Shown here piece after piece: positions 23,757 through 32,503 of a DNA stretch of 33,076 bases. Within the stretch, counting starts at the first letter, position 1. Each line of letters opens with the position of its first letter. The DNA is from Lachnospiraceae bacterium. GTDB taxonomy: Bacteria > Bacillota > Clostridia > Lachnospirales > Lachnospiraceae. Location: contig JAIKXH010000112.1 of the NCBI GenBank assembly GCA_024684215.1, positions 1 through 33,076 of the forward strand. The letters run 5' to 3'. The translations under genes and the position numbers were made by a program. The notes under the pieces are model-generated. The model was not told where the DNA came from and ran no database searches. It worked only from the letters and a program-made list of their open reading frames with translations.

Positions 23757-24290
23757 ATGGACGCAATAGAATGCATTAAAGGGCGCAGAAGTATCAGAAA
23801 GTTTGAGAATAAGCCCGTCCCTCACGATATCCTCGAGAGCATCATCGAGACTGCTTCCATGGCACCGAGCTGGAAAAACACTCAGGTCACCAGATATATA
23901 GCACTTGAAGGTGATGCCAAAGCGGCGCTTTCAAAATGCACCTCCATTTGGCCCGGCAACGGGAATATTATCGACAATGCCCCTATGGCCATTGCCGTTT
24001 GTGCCGTTTCAAAAAGAAGCGGATACGAAAAAGACGGATCGTTTTCCACTTCAAAAGGTGATAAGTGGGAAATGTTTGACGTTGGAGTAGCTTGTGAGGC
24101 CTTTTGCCTTGCGGCATACGAAAAAGGACTCGGAAGCGTTATCCTTGGTCTTTATGACGACAACGCAGCCGAGGTTATCGGTGTTCCCGAGGGACAGGAG
24201 CTTATAGCAATTATCCCCGTCGGATACCCTTCAGAATCGCCTGAGGCTCCCCGCCGCAAGGCTGTTTCAGATTTATTATCATACAGGTAA
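23757..24290 (+). CDS. Nitroreductase-family flavoprotein
   Basis: 177 residues from the ATG at 23757, with a strong AAAGGAGG site; the open frame runs further upstream but has no start signal there. The FMN-binding Arg motif is at the N-terminus (GRRSIRKFENKPVP), followed by ASMAPSWKNTQ, the mid-domain DVGVACEAFCLAAYEKGLGS and IIPVGYPSE near the end. This is the fold of small NAD(P)H-dependent FMN oxidoreductases acting on nitro compounds, quinones or unknown substrates. It sits between divergent and pyr genes; no specific role can be read from context. Confidence 0.92.
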   Translation: MDAIECIKGRRSIRKFENKPVPHDILESIIETASMAPSWKNTQVTRYIALEGDAKAALSKCTSIWPGNGNIIDNAPMAIAVCAVSKRSGYEKDGSFSTSKGDKWEMFDVGVACEAFCLAAYEKGLGSVILGLYDDNAAEVIGVPEGQELIAIIPVGYPSESPEAPRRKAVSDLLSYR

Positions 24291-24296
24291 AATTTT

Positions 24297-24359
24297 CAGC
24301 CGGGAATTATTCTCGGCTGAGTTTATCTTTGTGGAAGAACACATTCCTCTGAGATAAAC
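24297..24359 (+). promoter_or_regulatory. Structured leader of pyrB with two hairpins
   Basis: Hairpin 1 is CAGCCGGGAA-TTA-TTCTCGGCTG (24297-24319), with one wobble. Hairpin 2 has an outer stem GTTTATCT (24321-24328) with AGATAAAC (24352-24359) and an inner GGAA/TTCC. Neither has a T run, though the first may still act as a weak terminator of the nitroreductase gene. They may be the pyrimidine-responsive leader of pyrB or mRNA-stabilising structures. I see no clear PyrR-binding consensus. Confidence 0.5.
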
Positions 24360-24405
24360 GCTCCGCGAGACCTGAATAATACTATATTTTAACGAGGTTA
24401 CAAAA

Positions 24406-25317
24406 ATGAGACATCTAATGAGTCCTCTGGACTTTACCCCCGAAGAACTTGAAAAGCTTTTCGATCTGGCGAACGACATCGAAAAATCACCCGAAAAATA
24501 CGCTCACAAATGCGACGGCAGAATCCTTGCCACATGCTTTTACGAGCCCAGCACCAGAACAAGACTTTCCTTTGAATCTGCTATGACGAGGCTTGGCGGC
24601 AGAGTAATAGGTTTTTCCGATGCAAACTCTTCTTCCGCAGCAAAAGGTGAAAGCGTATCCGACACAATAAGGGTAATCTCCTGCTATGCCGATATATGCG
24701 CAATGCGCCATCCCAAAGAAGGTGCTCCCATGGTAGCAGCTTCCCGCTCCCTTATACCTGTTATAAACGCAGGCGACGGCGGACACCAGCACCCTACTCA
24801 AACTCTTACCGACCTTTTGACAATCAGAAGTCTGCACGGTTCATTAAGTGGCTATACCATCGGACTTTGCGGAGATCTTAAGTTCGGTCGCACCGTTCAC
24901 TCACTTATAAATGCGCTTGTCCGTTATGAGAATATAAAGTTTGTATTCATCTCTCCCACCGAGCTCAAAGTCCCCGATTACGTGACCGATATGCTGAAAG
25001 AAAAGGGCATTGCCTACGAAGAGGTTATTAAGCTTGAAGACGTCATCGGCGATTTGGATATCCTATACATGACAAGAGTTCAGAAGGAGCGTTTCTTCAA
25101 CGAGGAAGATTATATCAGACTCAAAGATTTCTATATTCTTACCCCCGAAAAGCTCTCTTTGGCAAAAGATAATATGCTCATCCTTCACCCTCTGCCCAGG
25201 GTTAATGAAATCAGCGTAGAGCTTGACGACGATCCCCGAGCCGCTTACTTTAAGCAGGCAAGATACGGTGTGTATGTGCGTATGGCTCTTATACTCACAC
25301 TTTTAGGATTGGCATAA
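24406..25317 (+). CDS. pyrB: Aspartate carbamoyltransferase catalytic subunit
   Basis: 303 residues. It catalyses carbamoyl phosphate + aspartate to carbamoyl aspartate, the committed step of pyrimidine synthesis. Seen are the carbamoyl-phosphate loop [16 protein letters not shown], the GESVSDT loop that closes the neighbouring active site, [28 protein letters not shown], and MTRVQKERF with [10 protein letters not shown] at the end. GAGG precedes the ATG. The regulatory subunit gene follows 11 bp later, so the enzyme is the allosteric PyrBI type. Confidence 0.97.
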   Translation: MRHLMSPLDFTPEELEKLFDLANDIEKSPEKYAHKCDGRILATCFYEPSTRTRLSFESAMTRLGGRVIGFSDANSSSAAKGESVSDTIRVISCYADICAMRHPKEGAPMVAASRSLIPVINAGDGGHQHPTQTLTDLLTIRSLHGSLSGYTIGLCGDLKFGRTVHSLINALVRYENIKFVFISPTELKVPDYVTDMLKEKGIAYEEVIKLEDVIGDLDILYMTRVQKERFFNEEDYIRLKDFYILTPEKLSLAKDNMLILHPLPRVNEISVELDDDPRAAYFKQARYGVYVRMALILTLLGLA

Positions 25318-25328
25318 GGAGGTAAATC

Positions 25329-25757
25329 ATGTTAAACGTCGGAAAAATTGAAGAAGGCTTTGTACTTGACCACATCAAAGCCGGGAAAAGCATGGATATA
25401 TATGAGCACCTAGGGCTCGATAAGATGGATTGCACCGTTGCAATCATAAAAAATGCCCGCAGTAAGGTTATGGGTAAGAAAGACATTTTGAAGGTAGAAT
25501 GTGACATCAACACCCTCGATCTCGATGTTCTCGCATTTATAGATCACAACATCACCATCAATGTTATTAAAAACGGTGAAATCGTTGAGAAAAGAGTTCT
25601 CTCGCTTCCCAAGGAAGTCAAAAATGTTATCAGATGTCACAATCCCCGTTGCATTACTTCCATCGAACAGGGACTTCCTCATATTTTCTTCCTCGCAGAT
25701 GAAGAAAATGAAGTCTACAGATGCAAATACTGCGAAGAGAAATACACTGAGAGGTAG
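25329..25757 (+). CDS. pyrI: Aspartate carbamoyltransferase regulatory subunit
   Basis: 142 residues with AAGGAGG before the ATG. It binds nucleotides (CTP/UTP/ATP) and modulates PyrB. The N-terminal effector domain starts with VGKIEEGFVLDHIKAGKS, in which the His and Lys of the nucleotide site are visible. The C-terminal zinc domain has the four cysteines (CHNPRC and CKYC) that hold the contact with PyrB. The length is slightly below the E. coli 153 residues. The next gene starts 5 bp after the stop. Confidence 0.96.
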   Translation: MLNVGKIEEGFVLDHIKAGKSMDIYEHLGLDKMDCTVAIIKNARSKVMGKKDILKVECDINTLDLDVLAFIDHNITINVIKNGEIVEKRVLSLPKEVKNVIRCHNPRCITSIEQGLPHIFFLADEENEVYRCKYCEEKYTER

Positions 25758-25762
25758 GAAAC

Positions 25763-27568
25763 ATGCAGGCCATCATACTTGCCGCCGGAATGGGTAAGCG
25801 CCTTAAAGAGCTTACTAAGGACAACACAAAATGTATGGTAAAGGTTTTGGGCGTGACTCTCATAGAGAGACTTCTTCGCCAGCTTGAGACATATAAACTG
25901 AACAGAATTGTTATAGTAGCAGGTTATGAAGCTCAAAAGCTTACAGATTTTGTAAAAACCCTTGATATAAATACTCCGATAGAGTTTGTAATAAATAGTA
26001 TTTACGATAAAACTAACAATATATATTCTCTTTATCTCGCAAAAGAGCAGCTTACAAGCGATGATACTCTTTTATTTGAGTCCGATATTATTTTGGAAGA
26101 TTCTGTTATTGAGGCACTTATAAACGACGAGCGCGATACACTTGCGCTTGTTGATAAGTATGAAAGCTGGATGGATGGCACCTGTGCTGTTTTAAATGAC
26201 GATGATACCATTGAAAAAATCGTTCCAGGAAAGCTCTTCAATTACAACGATCGCGGAAGCTATTTCAAAACTGTAAATATCTATAAATTCAGTAAATATT
26301 TTTCGGAAAATGTATACATTCCTTTCCTGGAGGCCTATTTAAAGGCTATGGGAAACAATGAATACTATGAGCAGGTTTTGAGAGTAATAACCATGCTGGA
26401 CGTAGCAGGAATAAGAGCCAAACGTCTTTCCGGACAAAAATGGTATGAAATCGATGATATCCAGGACCTGGATATTGCCGAATCCTTATTTGCCGAAGGA
26501 AAAGACAAATTAAAAAGACTCTCTTCACGATACGGCGGATATTGGCGTTACCCCAAAATGATAGATTTTTGCTATCTTGTTAACCCGTATTTTCCTCCTC
26601 AAAAAATGGAGGATGAGATTTCCGCAAGTTTTCACACTCTGCTTACTCAGTACCCCTCCGGCATGTCGGTTAACTCACTTTTAGCCGCAAGAAATTTTGA
26701 GGTTTCCCCCGAAAACATAGTAGTGGGAAACGGCGCCGCAGAAATTATAAATCATTTAGTAAACAGTCTAGACGGAAATTTTGGTTTCATCAGACCCACT
26801 TTTGAAGAATATCCAAACAGGTCCGGAGACATTTCAAAAGACATTGTTTTTAATGCCCCCGCTCCCGATTTTACATATACAGCGGACGATGTTATAGATT
26901 ATTTTTCGAAAAACAAAGTTAAAAACCTTGTACTTATCAATCCGGACAATCCTACCGGCAATTACATTAAAACTGCCGATGTAAAAAGGATAGTAAAATG
27001 GTGCGGACAGAATAATATGCGCCTTATTTACGACGAATCATTTTCCGATTTCGCTACAGAAAAAGTGCACTCTCTCATTGACAACGGATATATAAAAGAA
27101 AATCCTCACGTATTCATTGTCAAGAGTATATCAAAAAGCTATGGTGTTCCCGGGCTGCGCCTAGGTATAATGACTTCCGGAGATACTGCTTTCATATCGG
27201 ATATTAAGAAAAAAATTTCCATCTGGAATATTAACTCTTTTGCCGAATTTTTTATGCAGATTTACGGAAAGTATCGTAAAGAATACGAATCATCCGTAAA
27301 ACTTCTTTCGGCAGAACGCGAAAGATTTAGCACAGAGCTTTCTAAAATAAAGGGAATCAGGGTTTTCCCTTCGATGGCAAACTACTTTCTTATCAAAGTT
27401 GAAAGTAAATATTCAGCAACCGAATTATGCGTGAAATTATCGGAAAAATATAATCTTATTGTCAAGGACCTCTCTGCAAAAATGATGGACGGATGCTATA
27501 TCCGCATAGCAGTAAGAAACACCGAAGACAATAATATACTAATCAATGCATTTAAGGAAATATTATGA
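25763..27568 (+). CDS. Nucleotidyltransferase / PLP aminotransferase fusion
   Basis: 601 residues. The N-terminal half (about 1-245) is a sugar/choline-phosphate nucleotidyltransferase: LAAGMGKRLKELT (6-18), Lys23, metal Asp in ESDIIL, and the LicC-type YEIDDIQDLDIA (228-239). The C-terminal half (about 255-601) is a class I/II PLP enzyme of the HisC/CobD group: INPDNPTGN (392-400), YDES with Asp424, Lys458 in SISKSYG and the phosphate-binding GLRLG. Such a fusion could make an amino-alcohol phosphate and load it on CMP, to be used by the next gene for polymer or wall decoration; this is inference from context. Substrates cannot be read from the sequence. It overlaps the next gene by 4 bp. 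Confidence 0.9.
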   Translation: MQAIILAAGMGKRLKELTKDNTKCMVKVLGVTLIERLLRQLETYKLNRIVIVAGYEAQKLTDFVKTLDINTPIEFVINSIYDKTNNIYSLYLAKEQLTSDDTLLFESDIILEDSVIEALINDERDTLALVDKYESWMDGTCAVLNDDDTIEKIVPGKLFNYNDRGSYFKTVNIYKFSKYFSENVYIPFLEAYLKAMGNNEYYEQVLRVITMLDVAGIRAKRLSGQKWYEIDDIQDLDIAESLFAEGKDKLKRLSSRYGGYWRYPKMIDFCYLVNPYFPPQKMEDEISASFHTLLTQYPSGMSVNSLLAARNFEVSPENIVVGNGAAEIINHLVNSLDGNFGFIRPTFEEYPNRSGDISKDIVFNAPAPDFTYTADDVIDYFSKNKVKNLVLINPDNPTGNYIKTADVKRIVKWCGQNNMRLIYDESFSDFATEKVHSLIDNGYIKENPHVFIVKSISKSYGVPGLRLGIMTSGDTAFISDIKKKISIWNINSFAEFFMQIYGKYRKEYESSVKLLSAERERFSTELSKIKGIRVFPSMANYFLIKVESKYSATELCVKLSEKYNLIVKDLSAKMMDGCYIRIAVRNTEDNNILINAFKEIL

Positions 27569-28788
27569 TTCTTTTATATATCGACCCCGGAACAGGAAGT
27601 ATGCTTTTTACCATACTTCTCGGTATTGTTTCGTCGCTTATTTTTGTATTTAGAAAGTTTCTCCTAAATATAAAATTTGCCTTTTCATCCGGAAAGCAAA
27701 AAGAACTTCCCGGCGCATCGCATGAATATGTTATTTTTAGCGACAGTAAACGCTATTTTAATGTTTTTAAACCTATCTGCGATGAGTTTGAAAAAAGAAA
27801 CATTCATATTGATTACCTGACCGCCTCACCTGACGATCCCGCTCTTTCCATGGGCTATAAAAACGTTCATTGTGAGTTCATAGGTGAAGGCAATCGTGCT
27901 TTTGCAAGGCTAAATACCTTAAACGCGGATATCGTTTTATCCACCACTCCCGGTCTTGATGTCTACCAGTGGAAGCGCTCAAAAACAGTTAAATACTATG
28001 TGCATATTTTCCATGCCGTCGATGAAGCATTAGGCTATCGTATGTTCGGCATGGACTATTATGATGCAATTTTACTCACAGGCGCATTTCAGGGCGATAA
28101 TATCCGAAAGCTTGAAAAGCTTCGCAATCTTCCCGAAAAAGAACTTACCGTTACAGGCTCCACCTACATGGATGCTCTTTTGGAAAAAAAGGAAACCACC
28201 CCCGAGCCGGAGCACAAAAAGACTGTTTTGCTTGCTCCTTCATGGGGTCCAAGCGCTATTTTGAACAGATTCGGTACTTCCCTTATTGAGGCTCTTCTTG
28301 GTACCGACTACTCAATAATCATAAGACCGCATCCCCAATCTTCTGTTTCGGAAAAAGAAATGCTGGATGAACTCATGAATCGCTTTCCGGATAGCAATCG
28401 GTTAAAGTGGAGCTTTGATAATAACAACTTTGATGCATTAAATACTTCCGATGTGATGATAACCGATTTTTCAGGAATAATTTTTGATTATTCATTGGTT
28501 TTCGGAAAGCCCATACTGTATGCCGATACATCATTCGACAGTGCTCCCTATGATGCCGCCTGGGTAGACGAACCGCTCTGGAGATTTGAAGTTTTACCGT
28601 CTCTTGGCAAAAAACTTGATGAAAAAGATTTCCCTCATATAGGCGATTTGTTAAACGATTTGATAGAAAACCCTGAGTTTTCCGAGGGAAGAAAAAAAGT
28701 TACCGAAACAGCTTGGCAGAAGAAAACCGAATCGGCCAGGCTCACTGTAGACTATCTCATATCAAAACATAAAGAAATTGAGGCGTAA
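27565..28788 (+). CDS. CDP-glycerol glycerophosphotransferase-family protein
   Basis: 407 residues. An N-terminal segment YIDPGTGSMLF plus one membrane helix (about 10-30) anchors it. The rest is a GT-B-like glycerophosphotransferase of the TagB/TagF type, with RPHPQS (254-259) and ITDFSGIIFDY (299-309), which bind the CDP-linked donor and its phosphates. Such enzymes move glycerol phosphate (or a similar polyol phosphate) from a CDP donor to a teichoic-acid-like chain or glycan at the inner face of the membrane. The start overlaps the previous gene by 4 bp, and the next gene begins 3 bp after its stop. The donor is presumably made by the upstream nucleotidyltransferase. Confidence 0.92.
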   Translation: MILLYIDPGTGSMLFTILLGIVSSLIFVFRKFLLNIKFAFSSGKQKELPGASHEYVIFSDSKRYFNVFKPICDEFEKRNIHIDYLTASPDDPALSMGYKNVHCEFIGEGNRAFARLNTLNADIVLSTTPGLDVYQWKRSKTVKYYVHIFHAVDEALGYRMFGMDYYDAILLTGAFQGDNIRKLEKLRNLPEKELTVTGSTYMDALLEKKETTPEPEHKKTVLLAPSWGPSAILNRFGTSLIEALLGTDYSIIIRPHPQSSVSEKEMLDELMNRFPDSNRLKWSFDNNNFDALNTSDVMITDFSGIIFDYSLVFGKPILYADTSFDSAPYDAAWVDEPLWRFEVLPSLGKKLDEKDFPHIGDLLNDLIENPEFSEGRKKVTETAWQKKTESARLTVDYLISKHKEIEA

Positions 28789-28791
28789 ATT

Positions 28792-31350
28792 ATGGGTAAT
28801 CCGTTATACAATTTATTCATACAACCGCTTGAGCTTTTGATAGAGCTTATTTTCTCTGTCATGAAGTCCGTAAGCGGAAACTACGGACTGGCCATAATAA
28901 TGGTGAGCGTAGTCGTAAATATACTGATTTTCCCCCTATACAAGCGTTCTGACGCTATGCAGGAAGCGGAACATAAAAAACAAAAAGAAATGGAGCCATG
29001 GATCAAGCATATTCGCAAGACTTTCAAGGGCGATGAGAGATTTATGATGCTCCAAACATACTACAGACAGCAAAACTATGCACCGGTCAGCGCTGTTAAG
29101 GGATCTTTCTCCCTTCTTTTACAGATACCCTTTTTCATGGCAGCCTACCACTTTCTTTCAAGCATAGATATGCAAGGTATATCTTTTTTATTTATACCTA
29201 ATTTAGGGGCGGCGGACCATCTTATAAAGATCGGACCTTTTGCAATAAATCTTTTGCCGCTTTTAATGACCGGATTTAACCTCTTATCCGCAGCAATATA
29301 TCTAAAAGGTACAAGGCTGAGAGACAAAATACAGACTGTAGTTTTGGCGCTGGTATTCCTGGTAATACTTTACAGAAGTCCTTCTGCCCTGGTTTTATAT
29401 TGGACCATGAACAACTTCTTTTCACTTTTAAAGAACGTATTCATGAAAATCCTCGGTCCTGTATTTTCAAAGCATCGTGATAAGAAGCCGGAAAACGTAA
29501 AAAAAGAAGCCTTCAAAAAGAGGAAAGCCCTGCCCTTTATACTGGCTGCATTACTCATTACCATTGTTACCGGTTTCGTTGTTCCTTCAGCGGCTGTAAC
29601 CGCTTCACCCGAGGATTTTGTGTCTATAAATCCCACTGTGAATCCGGTCATGTTAATATTTAATTCGCTGTTTATTTGTGCCGGCATATTTATGGTTTGG
29701 GGAGGCATCGTATATTTTGTAAGTAAAGAAAACCAGCGCAATAACTTAACTGCTGTTTTCTTTGCCTTAAGCATTCCTTCCGTTATAAACTACATGTTTT
29801 TCGGTCGAAATCTCGGAACGATATCTCCTTTGTTTCGATTTAATGACGGTTTAACCTATTCCAAAAATGAGCTTCTTATAAGCTCTGCCGTATTTGCGGT
29901 AACTGTGGTTTTATGTCTCATCATCTATGCTAAAAAGAAAGCACTTGTAGTCCCTGTCCTTGCGGCACTGTGTTTTTCTGCCCTTATACTTGGTTCATAT
30001 CAAACGATAAGTGCACAGAATAAGTTAAGCAGTTTAGGTATAAGATTCGAAGGCTCAACTATTGCCAATGAAGATATAGAACCTATTATTCCCCTTTCCA
30101 AAGAAGGTAAAAATGTGGTTGTAATCATGCTCGACCGTGCCATAAACGACTATTTTCCTTACATAGTAAGTGAAAAGCCCGAGCTTAAAGAAGCATTTGA
30201 CGGATTTACTTACTATCCCAACACGTTATCCCACGGTCTGTTTACCGTATACGGAACTCCTCCGCTTTTCGGTGGCTATGAATACACGCCTAAACAGATG
30301 AACGCAAGAAGTAATGAACCTCTTGTAGATAAGCATAATGAAGCATTAAAGGTTATGCCTGTTTTATTTTTAAACAATGAATACGAAGTTACGGTATGTG
30401 ATCCTCCGTATACCAACTATCAGGAGATAACAGACCTCTCTGTTTATGATGATTATCCCGAGATAAATACTTACGTAACCATGGGAAAATATGTTAATGA
30501 AAGTCAGCATTATACCAAATCCGTAAGTGATACCTCTAAGCGAAACTGCATATATTACGGAATACTCAAGGCTGTTCCTCCTGTTTTGCAGCGATTTGTT
30601 TATGATTATGGAGAATACTATCAGGTTGAGAAAAAGCATGTACAGGAACCTGAATTTATGAATTCCTATACAGTACTTGATAATTTGGATGTATTGACAG
30701 ATATCCGTGATGATGATGTAAATACATTTTTCATGATAGACAATAATACTACCCATGCTCCCTGTATTTTAAGTGTACCTGATTATACGCCAATCGATTC
30801 CTCATCGGAAAGCTCCGATATACCGGCTTACCTCGAACTTAACGGGCGCATCTGTAAGCTTGACAACTCAATACTGGTTCAGCATTATCATGTAAACATG
30901 GCCGCATATCTTAAGCTTGCCGAATGGTTTGATTTCCTGCGTGATAACGGCCTATATGATAATACACGAATCATTATAGTAGCCGACCACGGAAGAGCTT
31001 TAAATCAGTTTGACGATTTAATGCTTGATGAATTTGTTGATATTGAAGGATACCATCCTATACTTCTCTACAAAGATTTTAACAGTACAGGATTTAACAC
31101 TTCAGACGAATTTATGACAAATGCTGACGTTCCTTCGCTGGCGGTAAAGGACATAATTGAAAAACCCATAAATCCTTTTACAGGAAATGTAATAAATAAT
31201 AAAGATAAGGAAAACGGACAGTATATAACCACATCTCCGTATTTTGAGCTTAAAGATAACCCCGGAAATGTATTTAATACAGAAGATTCTTATTGGTATC
31301 TTGTTAAAGACAATATCTTTGATTTTAATAACTGGGTAAGACAGGAATAA
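28792..31350 (+). CDS. YidC-like insertase fused to LTA-synthase-like sulfatase domain
   Basis: 852 residues. Residues about 1-225 are a YidC/Oxa1-type membrane domain (NYGLAIIMVSVVVNILIFPLY, a basic loop with EMEPWIKHIRKTFKGDE, FMAAYHFLSS, LVLYWTMNNFFSLLK). A block of about five further helices (247-403) follows. The extracytoplasmic part (about 435-850) is of the sulfatase/alkaline-phosphatase superfamily: VVVIMLDRA with Asp448, a candidate nucleophile Thr485 in HGLFTVYGTPPLFGG, THAP at 654 and the metal pair ADHGR (731-735). LTA synthase and phosphoethanolamine transferases have this layout of helices plus enzyme domain. The added YidC part is odd for this enzyme class. It could be a phospho-group transferase of the surface polymer. 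Confidence 0.9.
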   Translation: MGNPLYNLFIQPLELLIELIFSVMKSVSGNYGLAIIMVSVVVNILIFPLYKRSDAMQEAEHKKQKEMEPWIKHIRKTFKGDERFMMLQTYYRQQNYAPVSAVKGSFSLLLQIPFFMAAYHFLSSIDMQGISFLFIPNLGAADHLIKIGPFAINLLPLLMTGFNLLSAAIYLKGTRLRDKIQTVVLALVFLVILYRSPSALVLYWTMNNFFSLLKNVFMKILGPVFSKHRDKKPENVKKEAFKKRKALPFILAALLITIVTGFVVPSAAVTASPEDFVSINPTVNPVMLIFNSLFICAGIFMVWGGIVYFVSKENQRNNLTAVFFALSIPSVINYMFFGRNLGTISPLFRFNDGLTYSKNELLISSAVFAVTVVLCLIIYAKKKALVVPVLAALCFSALILGSYQTISAQNKLSSLGIRFEGSTIANEDIEPIIPLSKEGKNVVVIMLDRAINDYFPYIVSEKPELKEAFDGFTYYPNTLSHGLFTVYGTPPLFGGYEYTPKQMNARSNEPLVDKHNEALKVMPVLFLNNEYEVTVCDPPYTNYQEITDLSVYDDYPEINTYVTMGKYVNESQHYTKSVSDTSKRNCIYYGILKAVPPVLQRFVYDYGEYYQVEKKHVQEPEFMNSYTVLDNLDVLTDIRDDDVNTFFMIDNNTTHAPCILSVPDYTPIDSSSESSDIPAYLELNGRICKLDNSILVQHYHVNMAAYLKLAEWFDFLRDNGLYDNTRIIIVADHGRALNQFDDLMLDEFVDIEGYHPILLYKDFNSTGFNTSDEFMTNADVPSLAVKDIIEKPINPFTGNVINNKDKENGQYITTSPYFELKDNPGNVFNTEDSYWYLVKDNIFDFNNWVRQE

Positions 31351-31412
31351 TCCTGATAACACATTATATAGATTCAAATCTCGCGGTAGCGTTCTTCCGG
31401 TGAGGCAAAAAA

Positions 31413-31463
31413 AACCTCCGAATTGCATGCATCCTTTTATCGGATTGCAACAAGTCGGAGGTT
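31413..31463. terminator. Bidirectional terminator between the polymer genes and the CobW-like gene
   Basis: AACCTCCGA (31413-31421) pairs perfectly with TCGGAGGTT (31455-31463), with partial inner pairing (GCATCC/GGATTGC). A T-rich run follows on the plus strand (GTTTTTATTTTATTT), and a run of A before the stem serves the minus strand. It ends both convergent transcripts. Confidence 0.88.
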
Positions 31464-31480
31464 GTTTTTATTTTATTTAT

Positions 31481-32419
31481 TTAAGTAAAGCTTATAACTG
31501 CGTTTTTAGGTTCTCTGCTCTTTTCAACGCTGATTGCATGAAGTACGGGGCCCTCATCCTTGTAATCCTCAAAGTACTCCTTGGTGAGTGTAGCGGTTAC
31601 TACAACCCAGTCCTTATCCTTTAAAGTATCAGCTTTGTCATACTTACAAGCATATCCTAAAAAAACCATATCATCAGCGCAGCAAGTCATCGCCATACGT
31701 CCGGGTACAAAATATCCCGCAGGGAAAGTAGGCGGCACCATTACCATTGTCTGCATTACAAGTCTCTTGCCGAAATATCTCTCGGGATGGTCCATACAGT
31801 CAAGATACCATATTCCGTATGTATTATCATCAAGAACAATCTCCTCGGCGCTAAGGTCATAAGGAAGGTCTTCTTCAAATATCTCGTCTATCTCGCCGTT
31901 TGAGTCTTCAAATACAACATCTGCCTGCTGATTAACTGCTTTGATGTTTCTCCTGAAAGTTGGAAGCTCATCTCTTACTGAATCGCACCTGTTCATAATG
32001 ATCATTTCTGATTTTCTGAGCATCTCTGCAAGCAGTGAGCGCATGTTTGTAAAGAACATCTGGAAAGTGCTGCCGTCAATTATGGTGATCTGCTGCTCTA
32101 TGCTCCAATTCCAGGGAAGTTTGCAGTTTTTATAATTCCACATACCGTTCCACTCGATAATTATTCTCTCAGGCTTAACTCTTCTCTCGATTCCCGAAAG
32201 AGTAGCAGTTGTAAAATCCTCTTCGTTTTCAATAACAACAAGCTCGGTGTTTGTCTGCTTTAAAAGCTCAGGGTCATACTCCACCTCGCCCTCTTCACAA
32301 ACAATCAAAAGGGTAGTCCCTTTTATCTTGAAATAAGGCTGAGCAATAGTAAATGTGATGAATTCAGACTTTCCTGCCTCAAGGAAGCCATTGATCATAT
32401 ATACAGACTGGTTTTTCAT
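31481..32419 (-). CDS. CobW/COG0523-like GTPase fused to a YcgQ/DUF1980-like domain
   Basis: 312 residues from the ATG at 32419, with GGAG seven bases upstream. The N-terminal half is a G3E P-loop domain: Walker A GFLEAGKS (11-18) and an NKxD-like NRCD (143-146). The CxCC metal motif normal for COG0523 proteins is absent; the segment there reads CEEGEVEYD. The C-terminal half (about 195-300) resembles the C-terminus of YcgQ/DUF1980 proteins, with GKRLVMQTMV, RMAMTCCADDMVFLG and KDKDWVVVTATL. CobW, YcgR and YcgQ genes often stand together in zinc-related operons (from memory), so the fusion may join these roles. The related upstream gene is partly in the window. Confidence 0.8.
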   Translation of the reverse strand: MKNQSVYMINGFLEAGKSEFITFTIAQPYFKIKGTTLLIVCEEGEVEYDPELLKQTNTELVVIENEEDFTTATLSGIERRVKPERIIIEWNGMWNYKNCKLPWNWSIEQQITIIDGSTFQMFFTNMRSLLAEMLRKSEMIIMNRCDSVRDELPTFRRNIKAVNQQADVVFEDSNGEIDEIFEEDLPYDLSAEEIVLDDNTYGIWYLDCMDHPERYFGKRLVMQTMVMVPPTFPAGYFVPGRMAMTCCADDMVFLGYACKYDKADTLKDKDWVVVTATLTKEYFEDYKDEGPVLHAISVEKSREPKNAVISFT

Positions 32420-32470
32420 TCTTAAATCTCCAAACATATTACGTCTAATTCAATCCTCGCGGAATGCTTG

Positions 32471-32496
32471 TCTCAGCGCGAGATCGCCCACTGAGA
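32471..32496. promoter_or_regulatory. Hairpin between the two CobW-like genes
   Basis: TCTCAG and CTGAGA enclose a nested GCGA-TC-TCGC stem in the 84-bp gap. There is no T run on the minus strand, so it is more likely an mRNA-stability or processing element than a terminator. Confidence 0.45.
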
Positions 32497-32503
32497 TAAA
32501 TAT

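Noticed and set aside
24297-24319. A definite terminator of the nitroreductase gene
   Set aside because: The stem is good but is not followed by a run of T, so it is listed only as part of the structured pyrB leader.
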